A stretch of 64,000 bases of DNA from NCBI GenBank assembly GCA_963924555.1, contig OZ004597.1, positions 4,234,404-4,298,403 on the forward strand. The letters are read 5' to 3'. Each line of letters starts with the position of its first letter. The first letter of the stretch is position 1. Below the pieces are notes generated by a model. The model saw only the letters and a list, made by a program, of their open reading frames with translations, did not search any database and was not told the origin of the DNA. The stretch comes from Crambe crambe (taxonomy: Eukaryota; Porifera; Demospongiae; Poecilosclerida; Crambeidae). The translations under genes and the position numbers were made by a program. Below are positions 36,436-49,492 of the stretch, piece after piece.

Positions 36436-38037
36436 CATTATTATTATTATCATTATTAGAAAACAAACTCTGGATTCCATTCTCAAAAATAATTTTTCCT
36501 TCTGACTTGTACTGCTTTCTCATTTCAGATGCCCATGACATTAATAGATCAACTTGCAACACATGGAGTTCAAGGTCACACCGGGACTGTAGACACAGCG
36601 TTGAACTAATCCAAATGATTGAAATCATAGTTCGTCAGTACATTAGTATTACAGCAATCAAAACATATAGGTACGTCCACAAGAAAAAGACGTTCATAAA
36701 TTCATCAACCAATCATTTCATTGTGGGAGAAAATAGGTGACAGTACAACCCGCCTTCGGCACCGTGCCTCGAGGTGCCGAGGCAAAAATACTAACTGCAT
36801 CCGGATCCAGGAAGAGACTTTAGAAGTAAGTTGCAACAGCAGGATGGTCATCAGTGATTATATAATACTATAGCTAGGTTATAGATACATAGTAGTGTGA
36901 TATTATTCAAACAAATTCTTAAATTTATGTTAAAAAGGCAAGATTTTATAAAAAATGTTATTCTAAGAGATTTGCAAGAATAATGCTCCAGGTGAATGGG
37001 CAGATGTCCAACAGCAGACCACCACAGTCTTGTGTTCAATAGGAGACAGCAATATCATCATCAGGTGCACTTCCAGAGGTGTTTGAAAATCATCTATCAA
37101 ATAAAAGTTGCTGTACCACACACATACATTGATGAACAAGTACATTCATCATATAATCTTTTGAACAGCTTGAGATTGTTGGTGCACCTGTGGTTAATAC
37201 CTGCTGATGTTCATTGGGTAAAGTGGTAGTGCACAGATGATCAGTAGTAGATGGAAGAGTGCTTATGAAGTTGTGCATGCTATGCCAACAAGATCACCAC
37301 ATTCTCCAAGCACACTGACCTGTGTACTACAATAATACACACAGTCTAAGTGCATCATTCAATAACTCTCTGAAATCATCTAACACAAAATGGAGGACCT
37401 CAATTTTGGAAAAGGTGCCAATACTCTTTTTCCATAGCTTAGATTCTCCAAGTATTTAATAAAGAATTGAAGCTCCATGCAAGCTAGACTCTTCTACAAT
37501 AGATATCCAGTGTAAGAAAATCTAACACAAAGTTGTTACTAGGGAAATCATTCATTTCATTCGAGGTATACCTCAAAAGTGTCGGGCTAGTCAGGGTGGA
37601 CTACTATAGAGAAGGGACTAGAGAGAACAGAGTCGGGGTGGACTACCATAGAGAATTGACTATTGGGAGGTGGACTATTAGCAGTATCATGTATGATTGT
37701 CATAGTTTTGCCCCAACTATCATAATCCACAAGAAAATTGAGATCAGATACAACTGTGCTACTCAAATCTTGCCCTCGCATGCATGGCCTAGGATTAAAT
37801 CAGATGATGGCATTTTAAAAAGCACCCTGTTGGACTGGAAGTTTAATCATTGTTCAAAAATCTCTTATACCCCTATGCTTTGTGCTTGTGAGACTCGTTG
37901 CCAATGAAAATGTTTAGTAACAAGATTCCCCTGTCCCACTAGGAAATCAATGACTAAACTTATGACAGTGGGGTCACTAATATGACATAAAAATAACAAA
38001 AAATATAACAACAATAAAAACTAATAATATTATGAAG
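35641..38037. other. Intergenic, microsatellite and minisatellite only
   Basis: Contains a long (ATT)n tract (36339-36460), a small hairpin (ggctctattttcaatagagcc, about 36088-36108) and a 29-bp minisatellite around 37587-37675 (ggtggactac-atagagaa, three diverged copies). No gene is supported. Confidence 0.55.
36339..36460. repeat. (ATT)n microsatellite
   Basis: About 40 att units with occasional gtt and atc interruptions. The long open frames over it in several frames are artefacts of the repeat. Confidence 0.95.
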
Positions 38038-40234
38038 TCAGGATTTCTTCATTGCTTCCCAATATGCTCTTTCTTCAACACCTTCCCAGTGGCGAATTTT
38101 CAAAGGTTTAAAGAATTTATTTTGTAGATCAATACTGATACTAGCTTCCTTTTCATTCAATGGACAAATCGCAGCATCAATATTCCTTTCAACTTCATCT
38201 TCATTATCCATGCTAACCAATGTAGTGGTGACCTAAGGTTGTCAAGCAATCAATCAATGCAGAAAATAATAATGGTGGGCAAATTTTGAAGGAAAATATC
38301 ACATTGTAGTCACATTATAGTATACCCATGCACTTATGAATAGATAATTATTGTATGCACAGTTCAGATGTTTATGACTAGTTAAATCTCTGGGTGTATA
38401 CAATCGGTGGACTGGACTCACTAGAGAATCACTCGTTATTGCAGAACAAAAGGCTTGAACATGAGACTGACTGTCACGACAGCTTAGCATATCTGCTAGC
38501 ACTAGTGCACTGCACACCGTCAAAATTTGAAGCATGTGCAAACTAGCTGGCCATGGCTATGGTGTTGAAGTGGGTTTGTACATCTAAAGTTGAAAAATAG
38601 GTCCAGTCAGGAAATAAAAACGAAAATGTTAACAGACTCGGATCTCAATAATTATAGAGAAGAGAAGTAAATCACTCCTTCACTGAAATCATTCACAACT
38701 ACACAAAATGAATCTTTACAATGTTCCCAATTTTGTGAACTTTACTTTGTCTAGTCCAATAGTCCAGTAGTACAACACCATATTATAGCTATAGCCATAT
38801 AGCACCCTGCAAAATCAAAAAGCAATTTTGAGTTTTGTCAGCACACACTTCAAATTTTCCACACAGCATGCTAGCAGATATACAGAGCTATCAAGTCTCG
38901 AGTATATATCTAGACAAGAGTCATGTTTGAACCTTGTTCTGGAGTTCTCTAGTGAGTCTGTAGTCCAGTCCAGTCCACTGATTGTATACACCCTAGGAAA
39001 TCAAAGTCCCACTGTCTAGCTAACCTCAAAATTTTAATAATTGTTGCACCAGTCCGGTCTTGCATTTGAAAATAATAGCACAGTAAAATTTAAGATTTCA
39101 TGTACATAGATACTGTTTGGAGAATGATAAGTTAGTTCTTTTATGGTTTAGCTATTTAGTGTGCCTATGTTGTAATCATAAAGCAAGCTTAGCAAGCATC
39201 AATCTATTGAGTCACATGTGCTATCCAAATTGTTATGAAAGAAAAAAGGTGCTCTAGTCTCATACCAAACTCTAAAATATGCAGGAGGTTAGTATATATT
39301 TGGATATCAAATCCTTTGCCAATGGTATACTATTAACTGGGATGTCTACCTGCAATATACAACTTAACCTTACAATTTACAGTTCGATTATAGGTACTAT
39401 AATAATATTATGTGGGCCTGATAATGTATACTATGTACTTGCCTTTTGAAAACTAGTAGAGAAATTCAGAGCAATGCGGGCTATGTTTACGCCTTGGTCT
39501 TCACAAAATTTCACTGCTTGAAAACAGGCATCTTTTATCTCTTTGCATGCAGGATGCCAGTCTTGAATTGATGCTGGTGCTAATAAGCCCATACCCAAAG
39601 GACTTGCATTAATTATTCCAACTCCTTTGGTCTCATAGAAATCTAAATCATCCACTAAGGATGTATCATTTAAAGTGAGACGACAATAGCTTAGTATAGT
39701 GTCAATTTCTATCTTGCTATTCGTTAACACAGTCTTTAAAGCCAATAATGGATAACCAGTTATTCCAATATGTCGACAAAGTCCACGTTCTTGCAACAGC
39801 TTCAGAGCTGGCAATGTTTCATTAGTAATCATCTCTACTGTTGGAGCAAATTCAATATCATGCACTTGTAATAAATCGACATAATCCAAGTTCATCCGAT
39901 CTAAACTTTGTTCTATGCTCTCTTTTACTTTAGCTGCACTGAAATCAAACATCCTAGGGATGCTGCGTTCATAACGTCCAACTTTTGTTCCAATGTAATA
40001 TTTAGTCCTATCGACTCCTTTTAAAGCTTTACCAAGAAAATGTTCAGATACACCTTGCCCATACCAAGGAGCTGTATCAATATAGTTGATACCTCTATCA
40101 AAACCATAGAGAAGTCCTTTTATAGCTGCTTTTTCATTATAATCACCATATACATTGCCATACCCAGATCCTCCCATACTCAAGATAGAAACCTTCATTC
40201 CTGTTTTACCAAGCAAACGGTACTGCATAGTCAT
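38038..40234 (-). CDS. Aldo/keto reductase, L-galactose dehydrogenase-like
   Basis: NADPH-dependent oxidoreductase of the aldo/keto reductase superfamily, predicted cytosolic. Exon 1 runs 40234-39443 and exon 2 38232-38038, giving 328 residues, close to the usual 320-330. The donor is GC (AAG then GCAAGT at 39442) and the acceptor AG at 38234-38233; the join is in phase 0 and restores FQKVTTTLVSM, the typical C-terminal segment. The catalytic tetrad is visible: Asp53 and Tyr58 (NYIDTAPWYG), Lys84 (IGTKVGR) and His125 (LLQVHD). The ATG at 40234 starts MTMQYRLLGKTGMKVS, a normal N-terminus. No disruption is seen, so it is a likely functional host gene. Substrate is inferred only from resemblance to L-galactose/D-arabinose dehydrogenases. 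Confidence 0.9.
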
Positions 40235-42602
40235 CTTGATATACCTGCATCATAATGATAATAGATGGCTTCTAATTTCATGATTAGGTGATTTTCACTA
40301 TCAACCCCAAGGTAACAATTTGTTCATGGGACATTTCCCTTATAAGTCAATATCAAGAGTTACCCAGTTACCCTGTAAATTCAAAGTAATAAAATTATTC
40401 ATGTCTACAAATTATTCATTTTTGTTGTTACAGTAATTTTAAATCAGTTCTTCAGATTCAGCAAGCAGACTCTGGGTTGGTTAAAAGTTGGTAGGTAAAT
40501 TGCCAATGTACTGATCAGTAGAGTCACCATGCCACTTACTATGTTAATGATCTATCTCACAATTATAGTATTTTCTCAAGTGAACACAAATGAACAAGAG
40601 AAAAAACTTAGAATACTATAAATAGTGATAGAGTGATAGATAAATGATTACTGTAATGACACAAGTCAGTGAACAACACACACGAGTCAAAGGTCACTTC
40701 ATGCCACAAAACAATCTAAACATAATCTTGCATATCAAGCTATGTAAGTTAAGGTGAGAGAAAATTCTGATAACTGTAATAAGTATCAGGTGCATACTCA
40801 ATCAGATCGACAGGTTGAAATACATGCGCAAACACACTTTGATAGAAATTGCATATGTGTTAAATTTCCACTTACGAGTTTGCTAAGTGAAGAGAAATTA
40901 AAGTACTTCATACTGTGATTTAAGGCTCCATCTGTTAATTTATTACCTTCAGGCTCAGTTGTTTTTTTTGGGTAGTAGAAGGTACTCTTTCATGAAACAA
41001 ACTTTCTAGCAGCTGAAGTGTTATAATTACATAGCATGTTGGCGAAAACTAAGCTAGTTTACATGCTTGCTCACTTATACTTTAGATTATATATCCTCAA
41101 TCAGTCCCACGAATTGCCACAAATTCTTTTTAACTGTTACTCAAAGATCAGAGCAGAAGTGCTACTACATCATGTAGGAGCATGGGATTTCCTTTGTAGT
41201 CTATAAGATAAAAGCATGAATTTGAAGCTCTGATAGACTAAATTTTTGCCTTGCAGAAGCATGACTCATACACAGCTGCTCATCCACAGTCAGTATTTCT
41301 GATCCTGCTCAAAAGAGTTTCTGGACTTATATATCCCACTTTCCTATGCAGCCAGTGTTGTGTTCAATACTAGTTCTCAGGTTGAGTTCAAGACATGCAT
41401 TGACTTGAAAAAAAATCAAACTTGTTCCAATAAAGTGTGTGCGTGCATGGCCACATAAAATTTCTGACTTCTCTACCAAAGCATATGTCAGCTGTTCACT
41501 GAATAGTTGAGTCTGAAATAATATTCCATCAATATTATATTCAGAAGAGATCAAATGTTCATTGGGGCAGGGAAGGGGGGGGGATCTTGCAATGAAATGA
41601 CATCAATTGAAGCAAAGAATTTTGCATCATGTGTTACATAAGAAAAGCTGACAACCCCACCTAGTACTGATCAGGGAAAGACTTCCAACTGGCATTGGCA
41701 AAGTATTTGTTTTCAAGTGTTTCCTTTCATGTTCAACCATAAGTGTGGCCTGATTGGTACTGATAGTTGTGCCATCATTTTATCATTGATGGTGGATGAA
41801 GTCTGAGGGGGAACCTGTTGATCGCTTAAAGGAGAGTGGCTCATGGATAAGGAATTACTGGCCACTATGAGTAGTTCTAGAAGTGCTTCTCTTCTCCAGG
41901 GCTCATTGCAATATCTTTCTTGAAGCGCATGCTTATACACATAGCTATGTAAGGGGTACCATATACGAGTTAATTTTGGCGGGAGTTTTATTTGGGGTTT
42001 GTACCAAGGAAGGCTGTTGGCGGACATTAGCGGTGTGTTATTGCACACTCACAGATGCCGCTTCCCTCTCTTTTTTTGGGGTCTCGGTCCTCTTCACTTT
42101 ACGATCTATCTCTTTTAACTATCAACTGAGCTTCCATCAAGGAAACACAAGAACTTTCGAAGAGCCATCATATCGCAAAACAGCTGGAAACAGAGCTAGC
42201 TAGCTGTTTGATCTTGAGTCTGCAGCTCATTGCTTGCTGCGCACGTGAGATACACTCGAGCCCCACCCCTGGGTCCAGCCCCCCGGCCCCATAGCTATGG
42301 ATATTGGCAGACATTATTGGCGGTTCCAAGAGACCGCCAAACTGTCACACCACCCACACCGCCAAATTTAACTCGCATTCGGTATTCCGAATGGTTGGTA
42401 ATCCTGAATTGTTAAAATATTTCTGAGACTTCTGAGCTCAATGTCAGAGTACTATAAAGTAGAGCTCATAAGCTCGAGGAGTTATGAAAATATTTTGACT
42501 GTTCGGAATGGCCCCGCTTTTTGATGTCAAGCACTGTTATGAGGTTGGAATTTTGTGATATTTTGGTGCATGTGTGAACAGTGGGTAATAGGCTCTATTT
42601 CC
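40235..42602. other. No recognisable gene
   Basis: AT-rich sequence upstream of the aldo/keto reductase. Open frames around 41713-42203 overlap on both strands and show no family features. A promoter for the reductase must lie near 40250, but I cannot point to a specific motif. Confidence 0.5.
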
Positions 42603-43209
42603 TAGTCTCGCAGGCCGACCCTTTACTAGCCCAAGGGAAGGGAAAGGGTCTGGTAAAACTCGCATGAGCATTTCGTTCTGCACACTCAGCAAAAGAATGA
42701 TTTGCATGCGTCACAGTGCGTCACATTATTGCGTGCATGGAATAGTGCTACAATAATATAATATGCTGTATGCAGGTTAAAGAGCTTCTCTTCAACCTTC
42801 TGAGCCTGATCAGGCCCTGATGCCATGGATTTCAGCTAGCACTCACAGCTCGAGCACAAGCACAATCTCTGCTGGGCTTTCCAAAGCCACAGTAGCTGCT
42901 GTGTAGTCTCACAGCCGACCCTTCAGCGGCACAACTAGCTCCATGCAACTTAAGATGGCTTAGTAGCTAGAGCAAGCCAGCAGCTGCTCTCTCCGGCAGC
43001 TCGCTCTCAATCGATCGCTAGTTTATGCCCGAATGACTAAACTTACACACCAATTTATTCTTAACATTATTCACAGCTTTGAGGTTATTTTACACTGAAT
43101 TAATCATCAGTCCAAGAAATTCCTGGACCAGTAGACCAAAACGCTCATGCGAGTTTGACCTGACCCTTTCCCTTCCCTTGGGTTGGTAAAGGGTCAGTCT
43201 GCAAGACTA
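42603..43209. mobile_element. 607-bp non-autonomous element with 8-bp TSD
   Basis: The left end TAGTCTCGCAGGCCGACCCT and right end (inverse TAGTCTTGCAGACTGACCCT) extend for about 75 bp and include aagggaagggaaagggtc. Perfect direct repeats ctatttcc flank it (42595-42602 and 43210-43217). Eight-base duplications and these ends suit a hAT-like MITE, which is inference. A partial internal copy of the tip lies near 42905. Confidence 0.82.
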
Positions 43210-43326
43210 CTATTTCCTGCCAGCCTAAGCCCCCAATATTATAGGCCTGGTTACATCATATACCATGGTCATTTACACAAACGACAATATGCATTCAGAA
43301 TGCACCAGATTCAATCTAAATTCATT

Positions 43327-43345
43327 GGGGGGGGGGGGGGGGGGG
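43327..43345. repeat. Poly-G tract
   Basis: About 19 consecutive G. A matching poly-C tract lies at 49227-49247. Length in such tracts is unreliable in assemblies. Confidence 0.85.
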
Positions 43346-43741
43346 CATGAACCCCAAACCTCCGTTTGGTGCACACTATAAATAGTCAGCACCCCCTCCC
43401 ATGGCCTTTTTGACACTATTAACTTACTACTTATTCCTGTCTTGTCGTTGTTGAAACTTTGCAAGATCGATCCTGCATTAGGCCATAGGGGGAGTGGCTG
43501 TTAAAATACGCGTACACTCGTGCCAAAAACGTGCAAAAAAATAAATTCATGGGAACTTGTAAAAGCTGGACTCTGGACTGTGGAATGGACCGTGGACTGG
43601 ACGGTGGACTAAATAGATTTAAAAAATTTTTTTTTGGTATTTTTAGTATGTATTTTTTTTATATAATATATTTTTGAATATGCACTGGTACATGGTTTGG
43701 ACATAGATATACCATGGTTTGGATAACAACTAGCTTGAAAA

Positions 43742-46155
43742 CTATGACCAAATATTCTGAGCTTGTGAAAATATGTCTTGTGAAATAGTTACTTTAAACA
43801 TCAGTCTCAAGTATTCTCGGTGAATGACAGTTAACAATGGTATAATATCTTGTGGAATCCTTAGAGAATGTGTAATGAAATTTGGCTCTGCTGCTATTAT
43901 GCAGTCTAAACGTAAATGGTAGTGACAAGTTTGTTCTTGGCGTGGAGTCACTAAGGTCCCATTCTTATCACGAAACTGACGCCTCTCTGACCTGGCTACC
44001 ACTAAATCAAATGGAGGGGGTGGAATAGATGAATCCGATAACCGAACAGTGGTCTTGCACCCCTGACACATCCTAATATTTCCTTGAATAAATTTGACAT
44101 AAAATGGATTGATGTTAGGAGGTAGTATTGGCATACTGGAAGTGCTCAATTGTGGAGGTGTACAAACAATTGTTATGGGTGGATTTGAAGATGACGTGGT
44201 AGGAAGTTGAGGAGTCACAGATTGGTGTACTGACACACAAGCAGAGGCCAAAATATTGCATGCATTTGTTGAAGGAGTCACTGGTATACGACTCCCAGTA
44301 GAACCTTGTTTCTCAAAAACTGGCCTGGGAACACTAACCTCGGGACTAACAGCTGGATTATGTGACTTGGTACGACGAGGAACACCACCTTTCTTTCCTC
44401 TGCCTGATGGAAGTCCAGTCATTGCAAGAGAAGTAATATTTGGCTGTGCATTGGAACTATTGTACCAAGATAGAAAATCTGAAAGATTATTATCCATTTC
44501 TGCCACAGCTAATGAATGAGAACAGACTCCGGAAGAAGACCAATTCAAGCACCTGCTATCACAAATATATCGGCCTCCAAATTCTTTCTTGACAAGGTGA
44601 GGCATCTGTGAAGATGTAGAAAGAACCATTTTAGCTGAAATATCACCAGGGGCTGGTGTAATAGCATTTTTTGTAGCCAAGAGCTTCTCTGCCTTGTCCC
44701 ACATGAATTGCAGGGTTGCCAGTGTTAGCTTAGATATGTTGCTATCTTCTACTCTTATACTTAAATGCTTCTCTTCATTAACATCCTTTTGGTTACATAA
44801 TTGAGGGACAGATAATCTACTTTTCAAAGTGGCCTTATCAAATCTTGCTATAATTTGGCGGCGCTGTTCTGGTCTCATTTTCCCCCACTCGACTGCAGAT
44901 ACTGTGTAGTGACTATATTCTGGTAGCAATCGGTATCGACCTCTGGATGACAACGCTCTAATGACTTCTTCTCGCTGCTGCTTCACCAATACTCTCACCT
45001 TATCATTAAACTCTGGCCACTCAGATTCCTTAAAATTCACTTTTAATTTTAATACAGAATTTATACTCTCGGATGAATTTGTGGTAAAAATACTTGGTGG
45101 AAATCCCAAACCAGCTTTTTGCCTGATATCTTTGCACATACAGAAGCAAACGGCTTGAGCTTTGTATCGCATAAAATAATCATAAAATTTAGGAGCCTCG
45201 GAACAAGTGTGCTTTGTTTCCCTTGCATTCCAGGTATGCATACAATTATTAAGGCGCTCACTAAACTCCTCTTCAGATGCTGAATCAACTAGACCTTCAT
45301 AGTAGGTACTTCCAGATCGTTTTCCAAATATGTCTGCAACAAATTCATCTGCTATCTGACCAGATATTCCATACTGAGCAAGTTTTTCCAATATGTTCTT
45401 AAAATGTATGAAACATCTCAATTGTAATGCTGATGGAAAGCTGTGGCTGAATGCTTCAATTAGAGCCTCTTGACCATCTGTGCCAAAAGCACGTATATTT
45501 CTTAAACACTTGTTAAATCCAACTAAAGAACTTCCAAAATAGTTAAAGGTGGCAAAATCCATCCTTTGATGGACAAGAACTGGTCCAAGAATGAGTGGAT
45601 GCTTTTTACTACAGGTGTCTTCAAGCATCAGATGAGGAAAAGTTGTTGGAGTGACGTAAAACTGACCCAAATTATATGTTGGATCAGCTGTTAATATGCC
45701 AAAGTTTTTGTTCTGTGTCAAGAATCTCTCCATATCTTCCAATTGCCAATCAAAAAAAAGGATACTCTGAGGGTCTGGTGCAGCTTTGACATCCCTTACA
45801 AACGCTTCCTGTGTTCCCTGTGCAAGCTTACACGATAGCATTACACTATATAAAACATTGTCATCTTTTTTGTGCTGCTCCCTTCGAAAATTGGAGATTT
45901 GCTGTCGATTTCGAGGTAAGGATGACATTCCTCTGGCCTCTACCTCACCACCTTCTTTCTGTGTAGCAAGAAAAATGACTTCTTTGGGCTTATTCCTTAT
46001 AGACAGCTCCTTGTGGAATTTCTGTGCAGATTCAGAAATGCGAAAGAATGGAACATCAGATTTAGAATTCCCATGAGGCTTGATTTTTATTTCCATCTCA
46101 GGTCCATCAAAATAATACTGTAACATACAGTACTTATTTTGAACCCTTGTAGTAT
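43742..46155 (-). CDS. MULE-type DDE transposase with SWIM-like finger, main exon (exon 4)
   Basis: Last and largest exon of a four-exon gene. It opens DTTRVQNKYCMLQYYF after an AG acceptor at 46157-46156. The core has the three acidic residues of a MULE RNase H fold: GILTADPTYNLG (about residue 358 of the full protein), AFGTDGQEAL (about 432) and TTNSSESINS (about 566). A helical insert with LRCFIHFKN lies between the second and third. A SWIM-like zinc motif ICDSRC...GVCSHSLA follows. The Pro- and Ser-rich C-terminal third ends with a Cys pair (MCQGCKTT). No stop or frameshift is seen. Mutator-like transposases cut DNA at the element ends, so this copy could be active. Confidence 0.9.
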
Positions 46156-46883
46156 CTAAAAAGGAATTAATAAATTATTATTAGATCATAGCTTAGTAGA
46201 AAAACAAATCACCGGTCAGCACAGTGCATTTTTTTTTTACATTAGTTACTGTATCTAGCAACTTTAGGGGGGAAAGCACCTGCTGAACAGTTAGCAAACA
46301 AGTGGTTAGTTTCTTGTACACGGGTCACTTAGATAAAATGCAGTCACCTTTTTGATGTAATGCAGATAGCCATAATAAAAATATGGTGTATCTAGGATGA
46401 CATCACTACAGGCTCTGAAATATGAGCTCAAGATAAGTGGGCAGAAATTGTTTGCCTGGACAAATTTTGATATTTGTATCATTCTATAGCAGAATGATTG
46501 TCCTGTAACAAATTAAAAATAAAAAATTCCCATCAAGCAACTTTGATCTGCCAAAAGTTGTCTCATTTTAGATAGCCATAGAATAAATAGTTATTGCATC
46601 CTTCAGTATTATGGAATACTATTATTACACCCTCCTCATGTGTAAATCATGGTATTCCATACTCTGAAAGGGTGTAATAAATAGGGAAAGGAAGGGTACA
46701 AAAAATTGGTCGTACACATTGATTTTTATGTTGACCGAGGGACTCCTTAGCAATTTTATTAAAGTGACAGTCCCCTCTAGAAATCAATTAGTTTGCTTGG
46801 ACTGTCACATACTGGCCAGATTGAAGCATAGTACATTATATAAGTATCAAGGTTGTGTATTAACCTATAATCATAGAACTTGC

Positions 46884-47460
46884 CTTGTATATCACAAATG
46901 ATGCGATGAAAACGCTCATAAGTTTTGTGGACATAATACCTTCGAATTAGCAAAAAATAATTGCTACGATCAGCTCCAGCAGTGGCATATACTAAAGAAT
47001 TAGATGTAGTATAACGAAAGTAGGTTCGTTTTGTACCGGTAGACTTCCAAGAACCTAAATCATCTGCTTTAAGATCACCAAAGCCAACTGAGTCGATATC
47101 AATGAGAAAGATAGTATTTTTTACAATCCCTAATGGCTGCACTTTACACACACGAGAAAGATCCAGATCTTTAGATAGAAGTGTTTTGATAAGCAAATGA
47201 ACAGGATACCCACTGCCCATTTTATCAAAAATCGGAAGTTCTTTGTCTCCATCATAATATTCCAATTCAGCAACAGTACTACTTCCACTCTCACTATCAC
47301 TGCTAGAAAAACCCTCTTCAAATTTCAATCTACAGTAATAAAAACAAAATATCCCCGAATCATTGATATTGCAGATTTTACATACCTTTTCTTTGCCAAG
47401 CATAGGATCGATGGAGAAACCACATCTTCATCTGAACTGGAATCAGTCGCACAGTAAGAT
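46884..47460 (-). CDS. MULE-type transposase, exons 2 and 3
   Basis: Exon 2 (47460-47386) encodes an acidic, Ser-rich segment (SYCATDSSSDEDVVS). Exon 3 (47329-46884) continues with SSSDSESGS, then a domain with PLGIVKNTIFLIDIDSVGFG and LKADDLGSWKSTG, shared with the second copy at 60.4-60.8 kb (VPFSLSINGIFVVDLS...CDDMGVWTWNG). Intron 2 is GT-AG. Intron 3 has a GC donor (CAAG then GCAAGT at 46883) and ends AG before 46155. Phases match on both sides, so the four exons sum to 3,015 nt, 1,004 codons plus stop. The acidic N-terminus and the shared domain have no function I can name. Confidence 0.82.
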
Positions 47461-47617
47461 CTATAGGAACAAAGAAGTGTTCTTCATGAGTTCATATTTT
47501 TTATGTACAAATGTAGGTCCCAATGTCATACAGGTATTCAGCTCTCTCCCCAATCGGTTCTTTCTTCATATAACTTGTACCGAGATTACATCATAGTGAT
47601 GCAATAATGATATATGG

Positions 47618-49065
47618 AGCATAGTCTCTCTGAGCCTCTCTTGGTCTCTTGCAGTCTCTCTTGGTCTCTTGCAGTGTCTCCGAGTCTCATGTACTTTCTC
47701 TTGGTCTCTTACAGTCACTCTGAGTCTCTTGCAGTCTCTCTGGGTCTCTTGCAGTCTCTCTGAGTCTCTTGCAGTCTCTCTTGCAGTCTCTCTGAGTCTC
47801 ATGTAGTCTCTTTTGGTCTCTTGCAGGCTCTCTGAGTCTCATGTAGTCTCTCTTGGTCTCTTGCAGTCACTCTGAGTCTCTTGCAGTCTCTCTGGGTCTC
47901 TTGCAGTCTCTTTGGGTCTCTTGCAATCTCTCTGAGTCTCTTGCAGTCTCTTGCAGTCTCTATGAGTCTCTTGCAGTCTTTTTGAGTCTCTCTTGGTCTC
48001 TTGTAGTCTCTCTGAGTCTCATGTAGTCTCTTGCAGGCTCTCTGAGTCTCTCTCAGTCTCATGTAGTCTCTCTTGGCTTTTGTAGTCTCTCTGGGTCTCT
48101 TGCAGTCTCTCTGAGTCTCTTGCAGTCTCTCTGAGTCTCTTGCATTCTTTCTGAGTCTCTTGCAGTCTCTCTGAGTCTCACGTAGTCTCTCTTGGTCTCT
48201 TGTAGTCTCTCTGGGTCTCTTGAGCTCTGAGTCTCTTGCAGTCTCTCAGAAAGACTGCAAGAGACTCAGAGACTACAAGAGACTCAGAGTCTCTTGCAGT
48301 CTCTCTGAGTCTCATGTAGTCTCTTTTGGTCTCTTGCAGTCTCTCTGAGTCTCATGTAGTCTCTCTTGGTATCTTGCAGTCTCTCTGAGTCTCTTGCAGT
48401 CTCTCTGAGTCTCTTGCAATCTTTCTGAGTCTCTTGCAGTCTCTCTGAGTCTCATGTAGTCTCTCTGAGTCTCTTGCAGTCTCTCTGAGTCTCTTGCAGT
48501 CTCTCTGAGTTTCTTGCAGTCTTTCTGAGTCTCTTGCAGTCTCTCTGAGTCTCATGTAGGTTCTTTGGGTCTCATGTAGTCTCCCTTGGTTTCTTGCAGT
48601 CACTCTGAGTTTCTTGCAGTCTCTCTGAGTCTCATGTAGTCTCCCTTGGTCTCTTGCAGTCACTCTGGGTCTCTGGGTTTCTTGCAGTCTTTCTGAGTCT
48701 CTTGCAGTCTCTCTGAGTCTCATGTATAGACTCTCTTGGTCTCTTGCATGCAGTCACTCTGAGTCACTTGCAGTCTCTCTGTGTCTCTTGCAGTCTCTTG
48801 CAGTCTCTGAGTCTCTTGCATGCATGCAGTCTATAGCTCTCTGAGTCTCTTGGCCGTAGTCTCTCCGAGTCCTTTGCAGTCTCTCTTGCATCTCTTGCCG
48901 TCTCTTTCAGTCACTCTGAGTCTCTTGCAGTTTCTGAGTCTCTCTTGGTCTCTTGCAGTTTCTGAGTCTCTCTTGGTCTCTTGCAGTTTCTGAGTCATGC
49001 ATGCAGTCTCTATGCAGTTTCTGAGTCTCTTGCATGCATGCAGTCTCCAAATCTATTATAACTCT
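47618..49065. repeat. Left subterminal satellite array, 20-bp unit
   Basis: Dozens of copies of ctctgagtctcttgcagtct with variants (atgtagtctctcttggtctc). A short inverted patch occurs at about 48246-48290 (agactgcaagagactcagag). Long open frames across the array on the minus strand (Arg/Glu-rich repeats) are by-products of the 20-bp period, not genes. Confidence 0.95.
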
Positions 49066-49492
49066 AGTCTCTGTTAGTCGGAACCATGGGGGCCAGGGAT
49101 AGGAGACAATTATACATGACTACATGTGCAAAGTGAAACATTTTCAACTCTATTTTTGACTCTTGTTTTTTTATTAAATCACAACTATTGTCTGGTACAC
49201 ATGGTGCAATGGGGGTTTGGGGTTGGCCCCCCCCCCCCCCCCCCCCCAAGTAAATTAATTTTCCTCCACCTATGAGAATTTTTATGGCTCTTCAAGTTAA
49301 CACAACTTTAGAATTGTATATCTACCCCCTACATGCAATCAGAAAGAAAAATAATTGTAATGATAATTATCAATTATACAAGAATCAAACCTTAATAATA
49401 TAGCTAGTTATTAGTTCCATGCATAGAAATCAATGAACTAAATTTCGGCATTTAAAGGGCCATGAATGCATCAAAATTGTGCTGATGCTCCT

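Noticed and set aside
36281-36740. Open frames of Ile, Leu or Asn runs
   Set aside because: They are translations of the ATT microsatellite in several frames.
41713-42203. Possible small genes on either strand
   Set aside because: Overlapping frames on both strands, no family features, no exon-like boundaries.
47566-48723. Long Arg/Glu/Asp-rich open frames (RLRETARDSERLQET type) on the minus strand
   Set aside because: They arise because the 20-bp satellite lacks stops in some frames. The same peptides appear mirrored in the right array; no start context or exon structure supports a gene.
47618-49065. CRISPR-like array
   Set aside because: The repeats are contiguous with no unique spacers, and the context is a eukaryotic transposon.
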